Shown here: positions 60,621 through 64,000 of the stretch, piece by piece
Layout: every line of letters begins with the position of its first letter
How positions within the stretch are numbered: the stretch's first letter is position 1
NCBI RefSeq assembly: GCF_900116425.1
Contig: NZ_FPAS01000001.1
Coordinates: 310,001-374,000, forward strand
Reading direction: 5' to 3'
From: Lishizhenia tianjinensis
GTDB taxonomy: Bacteria > Bacteroidota > Bacteroidia > Flavobacteriales_D > Crocinitomicaceae
Length of the DNA stretch: 64,000 nt
Program-made: the position numbers and the translations under genes
The notes under the pieces: generated by a model
Told to the model about the DNA's origin: nothing
What the model saw: only the letters and a program-made list of their open reading frames with translations
Databases searched by the model: none

Positions 60621-61871
60621 TTATTTTTCAAATTCCTGTTGTATTTTCCTTATCAAATTAGTGGTCTCTTGATAATTCAATCCTTTTTCCTTGGCGATAT
60701 CTATGGCTATTTCAGCCTGTTCTAAAGATGATTTGTAATCTTTTAATTTGTAGAGTAAGGCAGCGTAGGTATCATGGTTAGCATAATTGCTGTCTAGCGC
60801 TATAGATCTTTTTACCCAAGTTATGGCCAATGATATTTGTTGAGCATCGTTGTATTGCTCATAATAATTCCAAGCTATTTGATTCAAAGCTTCAGCATCA
60901 TCCCATATTTTGGAGATGTAACGTTCAAGGGTTTCCTGGTACTTCACTGTGTCTCCAGCCTTTTTGTAATAGAGCATTAGAGAAGTTAAGGCCAAAGATT
61001 TACTGGTCATTATTCCAGTAGTTCTGCCATCCATTTCCTTGAATAAATAAGTTTTCCCCGTGTCGTAAGGACTTCTCTTTTCCATCAACATATTAAATCT
61101 TTTCTCATCTTGATTTTCAATGGCCTCATAAATAGCACTGCTGAGTATCCAAACAATTCTTGTCTCCACCTGTTCTGGGTCAAAGTATTTTGCAAATAAG
61201 TCCTGATTCTGCAGCATAAATTGAAAAGCTTCACTGTCGTAAGGCATGAATATATCATAATGATAGATGGCAAATTCATAGATGAATTTAATGTTGTGCT
61301 CTTGCGCTAAGTCCGCCTTAGATTGTGTATTTATATACTCAACGATATGCAGTGAATCAATTTCATAAGCATCTTGGAGTCGGTAACAATAGTCCAAAAG
61401 AAATTTAGGGTCTCTATTTCCTTGTTGATATTGTTCTATATAACTGTTTAATGTATTTTTTTGCTCCAATGCGTTTTTGGCTTCTTGTATAAATTGAACT
61501 GGACTAAAAGAACCAACAATTTTATGGACATCTTCTCCTGTTTTATCTAAGAAAAGAAAGGTAGGATGCATTTGTATACCATAAATTTTATTGGTTTCTA
61601 TACCTTCACCTTCTCGGGTATTTACCTCAAAGCAAATAAAGTTTTTGTTGTAAAAATTGGCAACGGCACTGTCCACAAAAACATTCTTTTCCATGTTTAT
61701 ACAGCCCCCACATCCATTAAAGTGAAAGTAGAGCAGTACAGGTTTGTTTTCTTGCTTAGCCACTTCAAAAACACTTGAGTAAGGGATATCTCTAAAGATA
61801 ATCGTGCTATCTGAAGCTTTGCTAGAATTAATGAGCGTGAAAAGACAAAGTAATGTAGTGATTAGTTTCAT
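60621..61871 (-). CDS. Exported thioredoxin-fold protein with TPR-like tail
   Basis: The 416-residue protein has a signal peptide (residues 1-19). A thioredoxin-like domain (about 25-130) carries the redox pair in FNGCGGCINMEKN (CGGC) and MHPTFLFLD with the cis-proline. The rest is helical, ending in TPR-like repeats (AITWVKRSIALDSNYANH, then LKDYKSSLEQAEIAIDIAKE). It probably works as a periplasmic thiol oxidoreductase with a protein-binding tail. Confidence 0.85.
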   Translation of the reverse strand: MKLITTLLCLFTLINSSKASDSTIIFRDIPYSSVFEVAKQENKPVLLYFHFNGCGGCINMEKNVFVDSAVANFYNKNFICFEVNTREGEGIETNKIYGIQMHPTFLFLDKTGEDVHKIVGSFSPVQFIQEAKNALEQKNTLNSYIEQYQQGNRDPKFLLDYCYRLQDAYEIDSLHIVEYINTQSKADLAQEHNIKFIYEFAIYHYDIFMPYDSEAFQFMLQNQDLFAKYFDPEQVETRIVWILSSAIYEAIENQDEKRFNMLMEKRSPYDTGKTYLFKEMDGRTTGIMTSKSLALTSLMLYYKKAGDTVKYQETLERYISKIWDDAEALNQIAWNYYEQYNDAQQISLAITWVKRSIALDSNYANHDTYAALLYKLKDYKSSLEQAEIAIDIAKEKGLNYQETTNLIRKIQQEFEK

Positions 61872-62096
61872 AGTTGAGTTTTTTATAGTTTGGTTTTTAG
61901 GGTTTTAATCTCTTTGACCTTTAACCTCTTTTTCCATAAAGTTATTTAATTCAATTAAGTTACGGAAGAGCTTAAGAAAGTAACATTTTATATCTAAGAA
62001 CATGTTTTTATTTTTCCAGTAGTATTTTTTTTAAGATTGTTTTTTATCAATATCTGTCAGTTATAAATTCCTTTAAATACACACGATAACCCTATT
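61872..62096. other. AT-rich intergenic gap
   Basis: The 225-bp gap has a very high A/T content and no frame with coding character. The T runs on both sides could act as weak terminators; nothing else is visible. Confidence 0.4.
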
Positions 62097-63314
62097 TCAT
62101 TTATTGTTCTTGTTGGTGACATTTTCAAATATCAAGGTACGAATCGGTTTTTTGTTCAAAGAATAATGTGTTTCATTTATTTCCTTGAGGGGGGATTTGG
62201 ATTTTACTACTGTGTATTTAATATACGGTGTAAAAACTCTTCCTCTGTAATGATCAATGATAAAATTCTGGTTTCTATCTAAGGTGATGATAAGTAAATT
62301 TTTATCCGGTCGTCCAATTCCGGGTGTTAAGTAGCTTCTAAGCTCTATTTTGTTTGATACATATTTTTGGAAACCATTTTCTTCATGTATCCATAGTTGA
62401 TAGGATTCGCCTTCTTTAACAACGAAACATCCATTAAAGAAAGGAATTGCATAAACAGAATCAATTTCTGAAGCAATTAATGTGTGGGAGGGTGGTAAAA
62501 GATTCTCAGAGTTACTGGATTGGTAAACATTCCAACCCTGATCGAGCTTAAAGGCATAGGTGAATTTACTCAGCTTTTTAGTTTCCTCAATGCGCTTTGA
62601 ACAAAGGTGAGCATCTCGAAGTTGAAATTCATACCCATACTTCTCAACCTTCAGCGTGTCTGAATAACATACGGTCAGTATCCCCGCTTCGAATTGATAG
62701 GTAGTAAATGTGGTAAGCGTTTCGTAAGAATCATAGATAATCTGTTCGGTTCTGTTATAACCAATAACGATGTCTTCAATAACTTGTAAAAATTGGTGCG
62801 AATTTAAAAGTAGATTTTTGTTCGTACTTATATCTATTATACACGACCTGCTTTCTCCTGGGGATTCTCCGGGATAGAGAATATAACCCTCCGAAGAAAA
62901 GGAGTCGAGGAATGGGGCGCTGGTATAACGAATGGGGAAGTTGGAACAATTTTCGGATGGATGGAAGTCGTTGAAAATAAAATGTGAAGCACCGAGATAT
63001 ATTAAAGAGATCATTCGATTGGAATTACAATATCTCTGGTACCTGTAATAGTCTGCTGGTGACAGATCGTAATTCAAACATTTTTCTTCTAGGAAGATAA
63101 GGGAATCGGATTCATTAATATTGATATTAAACGTTTGACTCAAGGGGTAGCTACCAAGGAGTTTGTCCTTACAATAAAAATGTATAGAATCGCTGATTTT
63201 AAAGCGAAGATGATTGACTCCCAGTGAAATAGTTTTGGATTCTGGTTGTCCAAAACTGCAAAAGGGAGACAGTACTAATAGTGCTAGAATAAATGCTTTA
63301 AAGGTAGGGTTCAT
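62097..63314 (-). CDS. Exported hypothetical protein
   Basis: Start ATG 63314 gives a signal peptide (MNPTFKAFILALLVL, cut after SFGQ); an ATG 24 bases upstream (63338) would add MDQKKLGY and is less likely. The remaining about 380 residues are strand-rich with Cys residues (YCKDKL, EEKCLNYD, ENCSNFP, SRSCIID), and no domain is recognised. The 3' end of the zinc-ribbon gene lies 46 bp upstream. Confidence 0.62.
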   Translation of the reverse strand: MNPTFKAFILALLVLSPFCSFGQPESKTISLGVNHLRFKISDSIHFYCKDKLLGSYPLSQTFNININESDSLIFLEEKCLNYDLSPADYYRYQRYCNSNRMISLIYLGASHFIFNDFHPSENCSNFPIRYTSAPFLDSFSSEGYILYPGESPGESRSCIIDISTNKNLLLNSHQFLQVIEDIVIGYNRTEQIIYDSYETLTTFTTYQFEAGILTVCYSDTLKVEKYGYEFQLRDAHLCSKRIEETKKLSKFTYAFKLDQGWNVYQSSNSENLLPPSHTLIASEIDSVYAIPFFNGCFVVKEGESYQLWIHEENGFQKYVSNKIELRSYLTPGIGRPDKNLLIITLDRNQNFIIDHYRGRVFTPYIKYTVVKSKSPLKEINETHYSLNKKPIRTLIFENVTNKNNK

Positions 63315-63360
63315 GTAGCCTAATTTTTTTTGATCCATTGGATTAGGAATTTATTTGGGG

Positions 63361-63996
63361 TTATCGTACAGGAAGGACATGGTTTTGTCCAGCTTGGAAT
63401 TCTCGTTTGAGCTTGGATAATTTCTTTACAATGATTTTACGATTTTTACCGGACTTTACCCAATGCGGTAAATTCCTTATCATGGAATATTTATGTCTTC
63501 CATTATCTTCTCGTAGCGTTGCATTTACGTATTCCATTAAATAATCCAAATGATCGATATTATACACCCAAAGTACATTTTCTTTTATACTGGTTTGTAG
63601 CCACAAATCAAAACCAAAAAAGGGGTCTGTGGGTTTGTCCTCTCTATAGCGATACCATTTAAGGTTATATTCTTGCGTTGATTTACACACCTCACAAGTG
63701 ATTTCTGACTTGATGTAGGGTTCTTTTGTAGGTTCTGTTGCGTAGGATATTCCACTCCCACAATGTCCACACACATTTTTAAGGAACCCTTGAAGATATC
63801 CTGACCAATGATTCTCATCGATTTCGTGAAAACCGCAGTAGGCACAGTTACAGGCGGATTGATGCCCCCGAGGAAAGGGGATCTTGTATTGTGGTAATTT
63901 GGTTTTAGCCAAAGCGGCTTTAAAACATTTAGGACATTTTACCCAAATTTCTTCGCTAAAGTATACTGTTGGATATGCTGGTTTGTTAAATCTCAT
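63361..63996 (-). CDS. Hypothetical protein with four CxxC zinc-ribbon motifs
   Basis: The 211-residue protein carries CPKC near 19, CAYC near 52, CGHC near 75 and CEVC near 100, which would make two zinc ribbons of four ligands each. After these comes a W/Y-rich segment (KWYRYREDKPTDP) and a basic C-terminus (GKNRKIIVKKLSKLKREF). A TAA in frame directly upstream of the ATG (63997-63999) shows the start is within the window. It is unrecognised, perhaps a nucleic-acid- or protein-binding protein. Confidence 0.65.
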   Translation of the reverse strand: MRFNKPAYPTVYFSEEIWVKCPKCFKAALAKTKLPQYKIPFPRGHQSACNCAYCGFHEIDENHWSGYLQGFLKNVCGHCGSGISYATEPTKEPYIKSEITCEVCKSTQEYNLKWYRYREDKPTDPFFGFDLWLQTSIKENVLWVYNIDHLDYLMEYVNATLREDNGRHKYSMIRNLPHWVKSGKNRKIIVKKLSKLKREFQAGQNHVLPVR

Positions 63997-64000
63997 TTAT

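Overview
The window is an AT-rich chromosomal segment from a member of the Bacteroidota, most probably a Flavobacteriales-type bacterium. The evidence is a set of Bacteroidota hallmarks: secreted proteins ending in type IX secretion (T9SS) sorting domains, many genes preceded by the Bacteroidota -7 promoter element TAnnTTTG (once with a TTTG box exactly 19 bp upstream), a fused alpha/beta 2-oxoacid dehydrogenase E1, and many small conserved families typical of this phylum. Genus cannot be fixed from the sequence alone. No rRNA, CRISPR array, transposase or intact prophage was seen.

Layout. 1-3343: the 3' part of a large hypothetical gene, plsY, clpS and a tRNA-Arg(ACG) with promoter and terminator. 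3382-5200: a small accessory patch beside the tRNA, with hairpin repeats, an imperfect 25-bp direct repeat and an AbiH-type phage-defence gene. 5202-11753: an AEC transporter, a FemAB-type transferase, a T9SS cargo protein and a CHAP amidase. 11898-15696: two tandem paralogous T9SS proteins, a patatin lipase and a 2OG-Fe(II) oxygenase. 15782-25231: a single-strand 9.4-kb metal-acquisition locus (small NGKC protein, MbnP, MbnH, CDxCGC outer-membrane protein, two small exported proteins, TonB receptor, and a BtuF/HmuT-, FecCD- and HmuV-like ABC importer).

25234-41799: mostly minus strand, with glycosyltransferase, CsaA-like tRNA-binding protein, KtrAB-type potassium uptake, the fused E1, a PadR/PspC operon, and small membrane or secreted proteins. 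39657-42976 is a tightly overlapping four-gene operon (degenerate receiver, YaiO-like barrel, HEAT-repeat membrane protein, processive GT2). 43203-49189: a barrel protein with an S41 protease, a Crp/Fnr regulator next to a perfect FNR-type palindrome in front of a cytochrome-b-like gene, an unusual acyl-carrier-like protein and a transglutaminase-like protein. 49343-64000: an ankyrin-repeat exported protein with a lipoprotein, an orphan histidine kinase, an acetyltransferase, lipoproteins, and an accessory run of minus-strand hypothetical genes. Two adjacent genes in that run are broken, one by a homopolymer frameshift and one by an in-frame TGA.

The most system-like regions are (i) the MbnPH-TonB-ABC locus, whose small proteins share a C-terminal PPPQ motif, (ii) the pseudo-receiver/YaiO/HEAT/GT2 operon, (iii) the Crp/Fnr-FNR box-cytochrome unit and (iv) the tRNA-linked abiH patch. 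Names rest on motif reading; no database search was possible.
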